A DNA stretch of 64,000 bases from Sinorhizobium alkalisoli (GCF_008932245.1 NZ_CP034909.1:1054001-1118000), one strand, 5' to 3'; numbered from the stretch's first letter, positions 27,081-47,554 are shown. A program made the numbers and translations. Notes: a model not told the origin generated them from the letters alone.

Positions 27081-27239
27081 AGGGTCGACAGCGTCGCACG
27101 TGTGATGTTTGCAACAGTACGGACCCGGTTCGGTCTCCTGCCGCCGATTATCGCAAGGCCTTTGCCGCCGATCTATGTTATCCTCCGATCCCGATGAATG
27201 CCCGTGTGGCACGGCTGCGGCCGAGGATCGGAATCCGAA

Positions 27240-27902
27240 ATGAGAAGACGTATCGCTGTGCGGTTCGCCGCTGCCGGCATCGCTTTGATTTGCGTGGGCC
27301 CTCTCGCGCCGGCATTGGCGGGCGAGGACGGTCCGCTTGTCTGGGCGCCCTCAAGGACCGGCGCCAACGCCTATAAGCTGCGGCTCGGCCTTCGCTCGGT
27401 GGGACGGTGGGAGGCAGCGAGCGGTGCCGAGCTCGCTATGAAAGCGGCGCCGTCCGGCAAAATCGTCCCACCCGAGGCCCCGGTTCGGCTCTGGGGATCG
27501 GTCTCACGCCAGAATGGACCGCGTGCAGCGGCACGCTCCTCACGCGTTAGCATGGGCTTCAATCCCCTAACCGGTACCGGCAATGTCGGTGCCGGGACCG
27601 CAAGGACCTGGATCGTCACGCCGACAGTGGATGCGGAGGTCCAGCGAAACATAGCCGTTCAGTGCAATGTCTATGAAAAGCACTGCGATCAACCGAAGCT
27701 GACGCAATCCGCCAGGCTTTCCTCGACCGCAACCAAGACCTCGATTGCGGTGGAGAGCGGCCTATCGGCTGGAGGCTTCAGCGGTCTTGATAGCATTGGC
27801 GTCGAACAGGGGGTGGGTAATCTTATGCTCGGGGCCGCTGTCGCCGACCCGTTGCTGGCGCCCCGCAGCCTGTTTACCCTGCGCTACAGCTGGAAGTGGT
27901 GA
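27240..27902 (+). CDS. Exported protein of unknown function
   Basis: The 220-residue product has a signal peptide (MRRRIAVRFAAAGIALICVGPLAPALA). The mature part is rich in Ser, Thr, Gly and Val, with alternating polar/hydrophobic segments (NAYKLRLGLRSVGRWEA, SIAVESGLSAGG), and ends in FTLRYSWKW, an aromatic C-terminus like those of outer-membrane beta-barrels. There are two cysteines (CNVYEKHC). I do not recognise a family. ATG 27240 is chosen because the signal peptide starts there. It stands alone between the tufB terminator and a repeat element. Confidence 0.75.
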   Translation: MRRRIAVRFAAAGIALICVGPLAPALAGEDGPLVWAPSRTGANAYKLRLGLRSVGRWEAASGAELAMKAAPSGKIVPPEAPVRLWGSVSRQNGPRAAARSSRVSMGFNPLTGTGNVGAGTARTWIVTPTVDAEVQRNIAVQCNVYEKHCDQPKLTQSARLSSTATKTSIAVESGLSAGGFSGLDSIGVEQGVGNLMLGAAVADPLLAPRSLFTLRYSWKW

Positions 27903-27952
27903 GCCATGCAACGACGTGCATGAAAACAAAGAACCAAAGCGCGTTGGCCCAG

Positions 27953-28034
27953 ACGTCGGAGCCGATCGTCGGAAAGCTCGATGCGCAGACGCAAGGAGTT
28001 ACTGTGACCTTTGCGCGCCCGAAAAAACGCGCGA
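27953..28034 (+). repeat. Dispersed mosaic repeat, copy R3
   Basis: Contains the exact core TCGGAAAGCTCGATGCGC (27969-27986), then GTTACTGTGACC, then a shorter stem GCGCG (28013-28017)/CGCGC (28028-28032). It lies between the exported-protein gene and the epimerase gene. Confidence 0.68.
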
Positions 28035-28116
28035 CCCTGCAAGGGTATAGGGCTCGCATCTTGCGCAAGGAGGTGGAGCAACTAATCTGTTCGTGTCTTT
28101 TCAAGGGGGAGGCGTC

Positions 28117-29016
28117 ATGAAGAAGCGCATTCTGTTTACTGGCGGGGCCGGCAAGGCTGGGCGGCACGCCGTGCCCTATCTCGTCGATGCGGGCTATGAG
28201 GTGCACAATGTCGATCTGGTGCCGCTCGACAGCCCGGGCGTCACCAATCTGATCGCCGACATCACCGACAGCGGTCAGATGTTCAACGCGCTTTCCATGC
28301 ATCGGGATTTTCCCGATCTCGATGCGGGGAGGGGGCAGCAAGCCTTCGACGCCGTCGTTCACTTCGCCGCCATTCCGCGCATTCTGATCAAGCCGGACAA
28401 CGAGACCTTCCGCGTCAATGTGATGGGAACCTATAATGTGGTCGAAGCGGCGGTGAAGCTCGGAATTCGCAAGATCATCGTCGCTTCCAGCGAAACGACC
28501 TACGGCGTCTGCTTCGCTGAGGGCCACCGGGACTTCCATCACTTTCCGCTCGAGGAAGACTACGACGTCAATCCGATGGACTCCTATGGGCTCTCGAAGG
28601 TGGTGAACGAGCAGACGGCGCGAGCATTCGCGGAGCGGTCCGGTTTCGATGTCTACGCCCTGCGCATCGGCAATGTGATCGAACCGCACGAATACGAGCA
28701 CTTCCCGCATTATTTCGCGCACCCGGAAATCCGCAAGCGAATTGCCTGGAGCTATATCGACGCCCGCGACTTGGGGCAGATCGTCAAGCTTTGTATCGAA
28801 AAGGACGGGCTCGGTTTTGCAGTCTTCAACGCCGCGAACGACACCGTGTCCGCGGACACGCCGTCTCGCGAACTTGCCAGGCGTTACTATCCGAATGTCC
28901 CCTTCAAGCGGGAGATCGGCGAGTTCGAGGGGCTTCTTTCGAATCGCAAGATTCGCGAGGTGCTCGGCTTCAAGGAGGAGCATGACTGGCGCAAGTACGT
29001 GCGCGTCGACCGCTGA
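28117..29016 (+). CDS. NAD-dependent epimerase/dehydratase (extended SDR family)
   Basis: The 299-residue protein has the Rossmann nucleotide-binding motif FTGGAGKAGRHAV (about 6-18), VVHFAAIPR, VASSETTYG, and the catalytic YGLSK (YxxxK). This makes it an extended short-chain dehydrogenase of the NAD-dependent epimerase type, probably acting on a nucleotide sugar or sugar acid. I cannot name the substrate; no polysaccharide genes flank it. ATG 28117 follows AAGGGGGAGG, a strong ribosome-binding site. It is bracketed by two copies (R3 and R4) of the mosaic repeat. Confidence 0.9.
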   Translation: MKKRILFTGGAGKAGRHAVPYLVDAGYEVHNVDLVPLDSPGVTNLIADITDSGQMFNALSMHRDFPDLDAGRGQQAFDAVVHFAAIPRILIKPDNETFRVNVMGTYNVVEAAVKLGIRKIIVASSETTYGVCFAEGHRDFHHFPLEEDYDVNPMDSYGLSKVVNEQTARAFAERSGFDVYALRIGNVIEPHEYEHFPHYFAHPEIRKRIAWSYIDARDLGQIVKLCIEKDGLGFAVFNAANDTVSADTPSRELARRYYPNVPFKREIGEFEGLLSNRKIREVLGFKEEHDWRKYVRVDR

Positions 29017-29046
29017 GTTTGTTGATCCGATCGTACCGGATCTGGA

Positions 29047-29135
29047 GCATCGATCCGAACATCGGAAAGCACGATGTGCAGGGTCGAAGAGCTACAGCAA
29101 GCTTTGCGCGTCTGAAAAGACGCGCGCCGTTGTGG
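29047..29135 (+). repeat. Dispersed mosaic repeat, copy R4
   Basis: Core ATCGGAAAGCACGATGTGCA (two differences from R1/R3), then GAGCTACAGC, then a perfect 8-bp stem GCGCGTCT-gaaa-AGACGCGC (29106-29125). It lies 30 bp after the epimerase stop, where the hairpin may act as a transcript end. Confidence 0.7.
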
Positions 29136-29305
29136 GGCGACGGGTTGCCGATAAGGCGCAATAGACCCTCGCGGGAGCGGGCGCCGAAATTATCCGGCAA
29201 CTTTTTCTGCTTTTGTTGCAAATGCGCTTGAAAGCGCCCGTCAAACTGAATATGAAGCCGCTGACTTGAAGCGTTTCCCGTGGTTTTGGCGAGCGCTACA
29301 GTCAT

Positions 29306-29381
<76 letters not shown>

Positions 29382-29471
29382 GCCATTTCATTCTTGCCTC
29401 GTAGTTCCGATTTGGTCAGAATGTTCGGCGGGCGGCTTGGCCGTCATATTCACAAAAAAGACTGATTGGCT

Positions 29472-29500
29472 CTTGTGGTTTTCAGAATCGGTCTTTATGT
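29472..29500 (+). promoter_or_regulatory. Candidate secE-nusG promoter
   Basis: CTTGTG (29472-29477), a 17-base spacer, then TTATGT (29495-29500) resemble the rhizobial housekeeping promoter pattern CTTGAC-N17-CTATAT. It lies 73 bp before the secE ATG. A dyad AAGACTGATT/AATCGGTCTT overlaps it and could instead be a terminator for tRNA-Trp. Confidence 0.4.
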
Positions 29501-29572
29501 AGGGTCCAAACAGACACGCGGTGCGTGGGGCTGAAAGCTCGGCTTCACGCGCCGTAATGGCGTGAGCATTCA

Positions 29573-29773
29573 ATGGCATCGAAAACGAATCCGTTTACGT
29601 TTCTGCAGCAAGTGCGCTCCGAAACGTCGAAAGTGACTTGGCCTTCGCGGCGCGAGACAACGATCTCGACGCTGATGGTCTTCGTCATGGTCTCTCTTGC
29701 CGCCGCCTTCTTCTTTGGTGCGGACCAGCTGTTGGGCTGGCTGATGAGCCTCGTCCTCAACGTTGGCGCTTGA
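29573..29773 (+). CDS. secE: Preprotein translocase subunit SecE
   Basis: SecE clamps the SecY channel of the Sec translocon. This 66-residue short form has the amphipathic segment FLQQVRSETSKVTWPSRRETTIST (about 8-31), with the conserved KVTWPSR, followed by a single transmembrane helix (about 33-60). The short one-helix form is usual outside the enterobacteria. It is followed after 16 bp by nusG, the standard arrangement. Its partner secY is at 57239. Confidence 0.96.
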   Translation: MASKTNPFTFLQQVRSETSKVTWPSRRETTISTLMVFVMVSLAAAFFFGADQLLGWLMSLVLNVGA

Positions 29774-29789
29774 TTGGGTGGAGAGTAGC

Positions 29790-30320
29790 ATGGCTGCGCG
29801 CTGGTATATCGTTCACGCCTATTCGAATTTCGAGAAGAAGGTGGCCGAATCCATCGAGGAGAAGGCCAGGCAGAAGGGTCTGACGCATCTGTTCGAAAAG
29901 ATTCTCGTGCCGACCGAGAAGGTCGTCGAGATTAGGCGCGGGCGCAAGGTCGACGCGGAGCGCAAGTTCTTCCCGGGCTATGTGCTCGTTCGCGCCGATC
30001 TGACGGATGAGGCCTATCACCTCATCAAGAACACGCCGAAGGTCACCGGATTCCTCGGGACCGACAGCAAGCCCGTGCCGATTCCGGACTACGAGGCGGA
30101 GCGCATTCTCGGTCAGGTCCAGGATGGCGTCGAGCGTCCGAAGCCGTCCGTGTCCTTCGAAATCGGCGAGCAGGTTCGCGTTTCGGATGGTCCGTTCGCC
30201 TCCTTCAATGGCATTGTTCAGGATGTCGATGAGGAGCGGTCGCGCTTGAAGGTCGAAGTGTCGATCTTCGGCCGTGCGACCCCTGTCGAACTGGAATACG
30301 GGCAGGTCGAAAAGGTCTGA
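29790..30320 (+). CDS. nusG: Transcription termination/antitermination factor NusG
   Basis: NusG binds RNA polymerase, suppresses pausing and links it to Rho or to ribosomal protein S10. The 176-residue product has the NGN domain (WYIVHAYSNFEKKVAESIEEKARQKGL..., VLVRADLTDEAYHLIKNTPKVTGFLG) and a C-terminal KOW domain (VRVSDGPFASFNGIVQDVDEERSRLKVEVSIFGR). ATG 29790, after GGTGGAGAG, is preferred to the in-frame upstream start at 29763, which would overlap secE. It begins 16 bp after secE. Confidence 0.97.
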   Translation: MAARWYIVHAYSNFEKKVAESIEEKARQKGLTHLFEKILVPTEKVVEIRRGRKVDAERKFFPGYVLVRADLTDEAYHLIKNTPKVTGFLGTDSKPVPIPDYEAERILGQVQDGVERPKPSVSFEIGEQVRVSDGPFASFNGIVQDVDEERSRLKVEVSIFGRATPVELEYGQVEKV

Positions 30321-30433
30321 AGGCAGATTTCAGAATGGGTGGGCGTCAGCCTGCTCGGCGGAGCGATCCGCATGCGCGTGGGAGATGTCCGGTCTTAGCC
30401 GGGTCGGATTGTCGCAACCACGCAACCGCAGCC

Positions 30434-30497
30434 GCCGATCGCTCGATCGGCAAAGGGCCGGGCAACCGGCTAACAGTTCCTGCCTCGAACGCGTTCG
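30434..30497 (+). promoter_or_regulatory. Structured rplK leader
   Basis: In the 204-bp gap between nusG and rplK lie GCCGATCG-ct-CGATCGGC (30434-30451), GCCGG-GCAA-CCGGC with a GNRA loop (30457-30470) and the palindrome CGAACGCGTTCG (30486-30497). L1 represses its own operon by binding the rplK leader in many bacteria; these hairpins are candidates for that site. Confidence 0.45.
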
Positions 30498-30524
30498 GGG
30501 AGGGGCAATGAGAGGCAGAGAGAA

Positions 30525-30953
30525 ATGGCTAAGAAAGTTGCAGGCCAGCTCAAGCTGCAGGTGAAGGCCGGCTCGGCGAATCCGTCGCCGCCGATCGGTC
30601 CTGCGCTTGGTCAGCGTGGCATTAACATCATGGAATTCTGCAAGGCGTTCAACGCCGCCACGCAGGAAATGGAAAAGGGTATGCCGATCCCGGTCGTCAT
30701 CACCTACTACCAGGACAAGTCCTTCACCTTCGTCATGAAGCAGCCGCCGGTCAGCTACTTCCTGAAGCGCGAAGCGAAGGTCCAGTCTGGCTCGAAGACG
30801 CCGGGCAAGGCCAAGGCCGGCTCGATCTCCAAGGCTCAGATCCGCACGATCGCAGAGGCCAAGATGAAGGACCTCAACGCGGCCGATATCGAAGGCGCAA
30901 TGGCAATGGTCGAGGGCTCCGCCCGCTCCATGGGCCTGGAAGTGACGGGCTAA
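30525..30953 (+). CDS. rplK: 50S ribosomal protein L11
   Basis: L11 forms the base of the ribosomal stalk with the 23S GTPase-associated region. The 142-residue protein has the N-terminal proline-rich block [31 protein letters not shown] and the C-terminal RNA-binding segment [39 protein letters not shown]. Length is normal. rplA starts four bases after its stop, so the pair is translated together. Confidence 0.98.
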   Translation: MAKKVAGQLKLQVKAGSANPSPPIGPALGQRGINIMEFCKAFNAATQEMEKGMPIPVVITYYQDKSFTFVMKQPPVSYFLKREAKVQSGSKTPGKAKAGSISKAQIRTIAEAKMKDLNAADIEGAMAMVEGSARSMGLEVTG

Positions 30954-30957
30954 GACC

Positions 30958-31656
30958 ATGGCGAAGATTGCAAAGCGTGTACAGAAGACCCGTGAGGGTG
31001 TCGATCCGGCGAAATTCTACGGCCTTGCCGAAGCCGTGACGTTGATCAAGGAGCGTGCGACGGCGAAGTTCGACGAGACGATCGAAGTCGCCATGAACCT
31101 CGGCGTCGATCCGCGCCACGCGGACCAGATGGTCCGCGGTGTTGTCAACCTGCCGAACGGCACCGGCCGCTCGGTTCGCGTTGCCGTTTTCGCCCGTGGC
31201 GCCAAGGCTGACGAAGCCAAGGCGGCTGGCGCCGACGTCATCGGCGCGGAAGACCTGGTCGAGATCGTTCAGGGCGGCAAGATCGACTTCGATCGCTGCA
31301 TCGCCACCCCGGACATGATGCCGCTCGTCGGCCGTCTCGGTAAGGTTCTTGGGCCGCGCGGCATGATGCCGAACCCGAAGGTCGGCACCGTCACCATGGA
31401 CGTGACCGGCGCGGTCAAGGCCTCCAAGGGCGGTGCGGTCGAGTTCCGCGTCGAAAAGGCTGGTATCGTTCACGCCGGTGTCGGCAAGGCGTCCTTCGAT
31501 GCCAAGGCGCTGGAAGAAAACATCCGTGCTTTCGCCGACGCAGTCGTCAAGGCGAAGCCGACCGGCGCCAAAGGCAACTATGTCAAGCGCGTCGCCATCT
31601 CGTCGACCATGGGGCCTGGCCTCAAGATCGATCCGGCAACGCTCAGCGTCGCCTGA
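30958..31656 (+). CDS. rplA: 50S ribosomal protein L1
   Basis: L1 binds 23S rRNA at the mobile L1 stalk by the E site and in many bacteria represses its own operon. The 232-residue product shows the family signature [26 protein letters not shown] and the [20 protein letters not shown] block. It is directly after rplK (4-bp gap) and is followed by a UUCG hairpin and the rplJ leader. Confidence 0.98.
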   Translation: MAKIAKRVQKTREGVDPAKFYGLAEAVTLIKERATAKFDETIEVAMNLGVDPRHADQMVRGVVNLPNGTGRSVRVAVFARGAKADEAKAAGADVIGAEDLVEIVQGGKIDFDRCIATPDMMPLVGRLGKVLGPRGMMPNPKVGTVTMDVTGAVKASKGGAVEFRVEKAGIVHAGVGKASFDAKALEENIRAFADAVVKAKPTGAKGNYVKRVAISSTMGPGLKIDPATLSVA

Positions 31657-31685
31657 TAAATTACGGGGCTTCGGCCCGGCACAGA

Positions 31686-31711
31686 ATTCCCGGCCCTTCG
31701 GGGTCGGGAAT
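31686..31711 (+). terminator. UUCG-capped hairpin after rplA
   Basis: ATTCCCGGCCC (31686-31696) pairs with GGGGTCGGGAAT-type sequence (31701-31711) around a TTCG tetraloop, with one G-T pair. No T-run follows, so it may be an mRNA-stabilising or attenuating stem more than a full terminator. Confidence 0.5.
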
Positions 31712-31984
31712 GTCCGGACGTAGAGTCCGGATTCCTGTCCGAGATTGCGGGTGGTTTTACCTTAATCACCATTGCCCGCATGAGACGGGTAAGATCTGAA
31801 TTTCAAGACGCCGGACGCGTCGGAATTCGGTTCGAACCTTCGCTTGCCTTGTGTCTGACCCGGGACCTCCGGGGACGCCAGGGGACAGGATCCTTAAGCG
31901 TTGCTTGGGATCGTCGTTTGATCCCGGTGACAAGGCAAACCCGGCAGGGCTGCGAAGAGCAACCCTGTCAACTGGAGACAGACA
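31712..31984 (+). promoter_or_regulatory. L10 leader (rplJL-rpoBC autoregulatory region)
   Basis: The 328 bp between rplA and rplJ contain no gene. TTGCCTTGT (31844-31852) pairs with ACAAGGCAA (31930-31938), closing a domain that contains a further stem around GGGATC/GATCCC. A second stem CAGGGCTGC/GCAACCCTG follows at about 31945-31971, just before rplJ. This matches the position and general form of the L10 leader, where L10(L12)4 binds its own mRNA to repress translation. The detailed L10 kink-turn site was not checked. Confidence 0.6.
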
Positions 31985-32503
31985 GTGGAAAGAGCGGAAA
32001 AACGCGAATTCGTCACGGAGCTGAACGAAGTCTTCAAGGCTTCCGGTTCGGTTGTCGTGGCCCACTATGCTGGTGTCACAGTCGCGCAGATGAACGACTT
32101 CCGTTCGAAAATGCGCGCCGCTGGCGGCACCGTCAGAGTCGCGAAAAACCGCCTGGCCAAGATCGCTCTTCAGGGTACGGAGTCTGAAGGGATGATCGAT
32201 CTCTTCAAGGGTCAGACGCTGATCGCATTCAGCGCGGATCCGATCACGGCTCCAAAGGTCGTCATGGACTTCGCCAAGACCAACGACAAGCTCGTTGTTC
32301 TCGGTGGCGCCATGGGGGCAACCACGCTCAACGCCGAAGGCGTCAAGTCGCTTGCGACTCTGCCTTCTCTCGATGAGCTGCGCGCGAAGCTGCTGGGCCT
32401 CCTCAACGCCCCGGCAACCCGCGTCGCGACGGTTGTCGCAGCACCGGCAAGCCAGCTTGCCCGCGTGTTCTCGGCCTACGCCAAGAAGGACGAAGCCGCC
32501 TGA
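31985..32503 (+). CDS. rplJ: 50S ribosomal protein L10
   Basis: L10 anchors the L7/L12 dimers of the ribosomal stalk on 23S rRNA and L11. The 172-residue protein has [52 protein letters not shown], and a C-terminal helix ([13 protein letters not shown]) for L12 binding. The start codon is GTG (GTGGAAAGAGCG) after ACTGGAGAC. It is preceded by the structured leader and followed by rplL after 58 bp. Confidence 0.98.
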   Translation: MERAEKREFVTELNEVFKASGSVVVAHYAGVTVAQMNDFRSKMRAAGGTVRVAKNRLAKIALQGTESEGMIDLFKGQTLIAFSADPITAPKVVMDFAKTNDKLVVLGGAMGATTLNAEGVKSLATLPSLDELRAKLLGLLNAPATRVATVVAAPASQLARVFSAYAKKDEAA

Positions 32504-32561
32504 GGCGGAATTTCGCTGTTGTAGATAAAACCAGTTCGAACCGAACAAAAGGAAAAGTAAA

Positions 32562-32939
<378 letters not shown>

Positions 32940-33002
32940 TTCGACGAACTGCGAAGGGAGGGGGCCCTTGCGGCCGCCTCTCTTTGAACGTTTTTAGAAC
33001 AT

Positions 33003-33039
33003 ATTACCCAAAAGCCTGTCGAAACGGCTTTTGGGTAAT
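33003..33039 (+). promoter_or_regulatory. 14-bp perfect hairpin between rplL and rpoB
   Basis: ATTACCCAAAAGCC (33003-33016) is the exact reverse complement of GGCTTTTGGGTAAT (33026-33039), with a nine-base loop. No T-run follows. It occupies the position where E. coli has a partial attenuator and an RNase III cleavage site that lower rpoBC output relative to rplJL, so a processing or attenuation role is likely. Confidence 0.65.
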
Positions 33040-33202
33040 GGGTTCTTCAAGAGGATGGTCTCGATCGGGAGAGAGCACAGCAATCCGCGCTGTCGTCTTC
33101 CGGAAGCTGGACGAGATTGAACTACTCATTGATTGACGGGGTCGACTGGCCATCGGTTCCCGTCCGTTGCAGGCCCGGATGCAAGATTGACAAGGAGCGA
33201 CG

Positions 33203-37345
<4,143 letters not shown>

Positions 37346-37532
37346 GACGACATCAGGTGCGTGCCGCGAGCGCGGCGCGCACCGTATCCGCCGCCGGGCA
37401 TTTCGATTGCCCGCGGCAGGAAAAGGGCCGCACGCGATGCGGTTTTAGCCGTTTATGGGGCAGGGGCCGGCGCCCGGGATTTGCCGGCACCCTCGCCAAG
37501 CTCAGGGCGTAATGCCCGCAAAGGAGACAGGC

Positions 37533-41738
<4,206 letters not shown>

Positions 41739-41784
41739 CCTGTTGGAGTTGGGGGGCGGTCATCGCCCTGCGTCAAGAATGAAA

Positions 41785-41820
41785 GAGGCCGCCCGGCTTG
41801 CGCCGGGCGGCCTCTTTGTC
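41785..41820 (+). terminator. Rho-independent terminator of rpoBC
   Basis: GAGGCCGCCCGG (41785-41796) pairs perfectly with CCGGGCGGCCTC (41803-41814) around CTTGCG, followed by TTTGTCTT. It lies 46 bp past the rpoC stop and also precedes the end of the convergent gene at 41847. Confidence 0.92.
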
Positions 41821-41846
41821 TTCCATCCGCCGGTTGGCGGCTGCGA

Positions 41847-42140
41847 TCAGTTGAAGCGAATGATCGAGACCTCGCCTTCGAGGGCACCCTGATAGGCGGA
41901 GGCGTGCGGTTCCTCGTCTGGAACGTCGGTCATGGTGCCGATCTGGTCGAGATCTGCCTGGAAAAAGCCTTCCTCCGCCAGCGCATTGAGCGCCTCCCGC
42001 ACGGCCGTGTCGTCATCCGGCGCCTGCAGCATCACGTGAATCTCAATGCCGTTGGCGTCGCCGGTCTCGTAAGCCCGCCCGATAATGATGAAGATCAGCG
42101 GCTCTTCGGCCAAATTGTCGTTGTCGGGAGTGAAAGTCAT
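41847..42140 (-). CDS. Small acidic conserved protein of unknown function
   Basis: The 97-residue protein is acidic, with the pattern EEPLIFIIIGRAYETGDANGIEIHVMLQAPDDDTAVREALNALAEEGFFQADLDQIGTMTDVPDEEPHASAYQGALEGEVSIIRF broken into a beta-rich start and a helical middle. AAGGACC precedes the ATG at 42140 by five bases. I recall similar proteins in other rhizobia, sometimes labelled regulators without evidence; I see no DNA-binding motif. It is the only minus-strand gene between rpoC and rpsL, and codon use matches the surroundings. Confidence 0.78.
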   Translation of the reverse strand: MTFTPDNDNLAEEPLIFIIIGRAYETGDANGIEIHVMLQAPDDDTAVREALNALAEEGFFQADLDQIGTMTDVPDEEPHASAYQGALEGEVSIIRFN

Positions 42141-42227
42141 GGAAAGGTCCTTCTTGAAGTGACGCCCAGCTTAGTCCGGTTTACATGGGCTTGCGAAGGA
42201 AAATAGCGAGGCGGCGCGGCATTTCAC

Positions 42228-42271
42228 TGTAGCGCCGCGCGTCCTATCGGACGCGCGAACATCGCTGGAGC
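42228..42271 (-). repeat. Dispersed mosaic repeat, partial copy R6
   Basis: CTGTAGCGCC followed by the perfect 8-bp stem GCGCGTCC-tatc-GGACGCGC (42238-42257), the hairpin half of the element seen at 29047 and 14561, in reverse orientation. Confidence 0.6.
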
Positions 42272-42283
42272 ATTTCGGATTGC

Positions 42284-42330
42284 CGCATGTTTTTGTCCTT
42301 GAGTCGCGATCGATTTGAGAAAACATGCGG
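42284..42330. repeat. 11-bp perfect inverted repeat next to R6
   Basis: CCGCATGTTTT (42284-42294) and AAAACATGCGG (42320-42330) are exact reverse complements 25 bases apart. The centre contains GTCGCGATCGA. It abuts repeat R6, so it may be another module of a composite mosaic element. Confidence 0.55.
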
Positions 42331-42523
42331 GAGGCAGGCGACGCCGAGGCAAGCGCCGAATCGAGGCGGCGGAATACCTGGGGGGAACGGCCGATTCCCT
42401 GATGATGGCCGTGTTTGGCACCGTCATTGGGCGTCCGCGTGCCGCCGCGGGGCATTCCGCGCCGCAAAGCCTTGTTTTTCAGGCATATCAGGGCTGCAGC
42501 GGCGAGATTAGTTGTTAATTGCC

Positions 42524-42552
42524 CTTGACGGATCGCCCTGAAAACATTACAC
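42524..42552 (+). promoter_or_regulatory. Candidate str-operon promoter
   Basis: CTTGAC (42524-42529), 17 bases, then TTACAC (42547-42552). The -35 is a perfect rhizobial housekeeping hexamer; the -10 is weaker. It would give a leader of about 260 bases before rpsL. Confidence 0.5.
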
Positions 42553-42821
42553 CCCGCCGCATCAGAGCCCATGTGAGGCTGGCTGGTTCGGAACGTCGCG
42601 TTCTGGAGTTCGCCTCAAACAAGGTTCAAAACGCACGCTGAAGACAAAAATGCTGCACGCAAGACGCTCGAAATAGTGCGTCCTCTGCATTTGATGGGGC
42701 CATCTGCGAAACGGCGGATCGGCCCTCGTTTTGCGCATTTCATAGGCGTTCGATACCGCCGGCGACGGCAACGATCCGCCCGAAAGGGTAACGTGACAAA
42801 GTTTTTGCAAGGGATGGTTAC

Positions 42822-43193
42822 ATGCCTACCGTAAACCAGCTGATCCGCAAGCCACGTCAGGCACAGGTAAAGCGCAACAAGGTTCCTGCTCTGCAGGAGA
42901 ACCCGCAGAAGCGCGGCGTTTGCACTCGCGTCTACACGACGACCCCGAAGAAGCCGAACTCGGCTCTGCGTAAGGTTGCAAAGATCCGCCTGACGAACGG
43001 CTTCGAAGTGATTGGCTACATTCCCGGTGAAGGCCACAACCTTCAGGAACACTCCGTCGTCATGATCCGCGGCGGTCGCGTGAAGGACCTTCCGGGTGTT
43101 CGTTACCACATCATCCGCGGCGTTCTCGATACGCAGGGTGTGAAGAACCGTAAGCAGCGTCGTTCGAAGTACGGCGCGAAGCGTCCGAAATAA
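42822..43193 (+). CDS. rpsL: 30S ribosomal protein S12
   Basis: S12 lies at the decoding centre and controls translational accuracy. The 123-residue protein has the [25 protein letters not shown] and [27 protein letters not shown] blocks. The lysines whose substitution gives streptomycin resistance, K43 and K88, are both present, so this allele looks wild type. It opens the str operon rpsL-rpsG-fusA-tufA. Confidence 0.99.
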
Positions 43194-43238
43194 CATCGCA
43201 ACCGGCGCCATTTCGCTGGTCACAAGATATAAAGTTGA

Positions 43239-43721
<483 letters not shown>

Positions 43722-43751
43722 TACGAATTACGTCTCGAAAGGCAGTCACCC

Positions 43752-45851
<2,100 letters not shown>

Positions 45852-45922
45852 CCGGAATACCCCAGCACTGAAACAGAATGAAAAGATTTCCCCTCTAGGG
45901 ATCAGGAAACGGAGAGCCGAAA

Positions 45923-47098
<1,176 letters not shown>

Positions 47099-47122
47099 GA
47101 AGAAAACGGCTTGGCCGTTTCG

Positions 47123-47157
47123 GCAGGGACATGGTCGCCCATGTCCCTGCGATTTTT
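47123..47157 (+). terminator. Rho-independent terminator after tufA
   Basis: GCAGGGACATGG (47123-47134) pairs perfectly with CCATGTCCCTGC (47139-47150) around TCGC, followed by GATTTTT. It separates the str operon from the S10 operon. Confidence 0.93.
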
Positions 47158-47201
47158 GAAAAGAAGCGGCGCAAGCGAAACGAATTTCAGAAGTTTTGAA
47201 C

Positions 47202-47219
47202 GTGTGCCCTGAGGCACAC
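47202..47219 (+). promoter_or_regulatory. Hairpin in the rpsJ leader
   Basis: GTGTGCC-CTGA-GGCACAC is a perfect 7-bp stem with a tetraloop, 26 bases before the rpsJ ATG. In enterobacteria L4 controls the S10 operon through leader hairpins; whether this one has that role is untested. Confidence 0.4.
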
Positions 47220-47245
47220 CGGAAACACGAGCAAGGACAAGTCGA

Positions 47246-47554
47246 ATGAACGGCCAGAATATCCGCATCCGCCTCAAGGCGTTTGATCACCGGATCCTCG
47301 ATGCCTCCACGCGCGAAATCGTGTCGACGGCCAAGCGCACCGGTGCGAGTGTGCGTGGGCCCGTGCCGCTTCCGACCCGGATTGAAAAATTCACGGTCAA
47401 CCGGTCGCCGCATATCGACAAGAAGAGCCGCGAACAGTTTGAGATGCGCACCCATAAGCGTCTTCTCGATATCGTTGATCCGACCCCCCAGACGGTTGAT
47501 GCGCTGATGAAGTTGGATCTGGCCGCTGGCGTCGACGTCGAGATCAAGCTCTAA
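47246..47554 (+). CDS. rpsJ: 30S ribosomal protein S10
   Basis: S10 (NusE) is a 30S head protein and also the NusG-binding partner that couples ribosome and polymerase. The 102-residue protein has [57 protein letters not shown] and the C-terminal [15 protein letters not shown]. It is the first gene of the S10 operon, 95 bp after the tufA terminator T-run. Confidence 0.98.
   Translation: MNGQNIRIRLKAFDHRILDASTREIVSTAKRTGASVRGPVPLPTRIEKFTVNRSPHIDKKSREQFEMRTHKRLLDIVDPTPQTVDALMKLDLAAGVDVEIKL

Larger units (their letters stand above)
42141..42821. other. Gene-free region upstream of the str operon
   Basis: These 681 bp hold a mosaic repeat fragment (42228-42271), an 11-bp inverted repeat (42284-42330), a candidate promoter (42524-42552) and about 270 bp of rpsL leader. 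Short open frames on both strands show no family resemblance and overlap the repeats, so I call no gene. Confidence 0.7.

Noticed and set aside
42171..42572. 133-codon minus-strand frame upstream of rpsL
   Set aside because: It runs through a mosaic repeat and the 11-bp inverted repeat and has no recognisable features.
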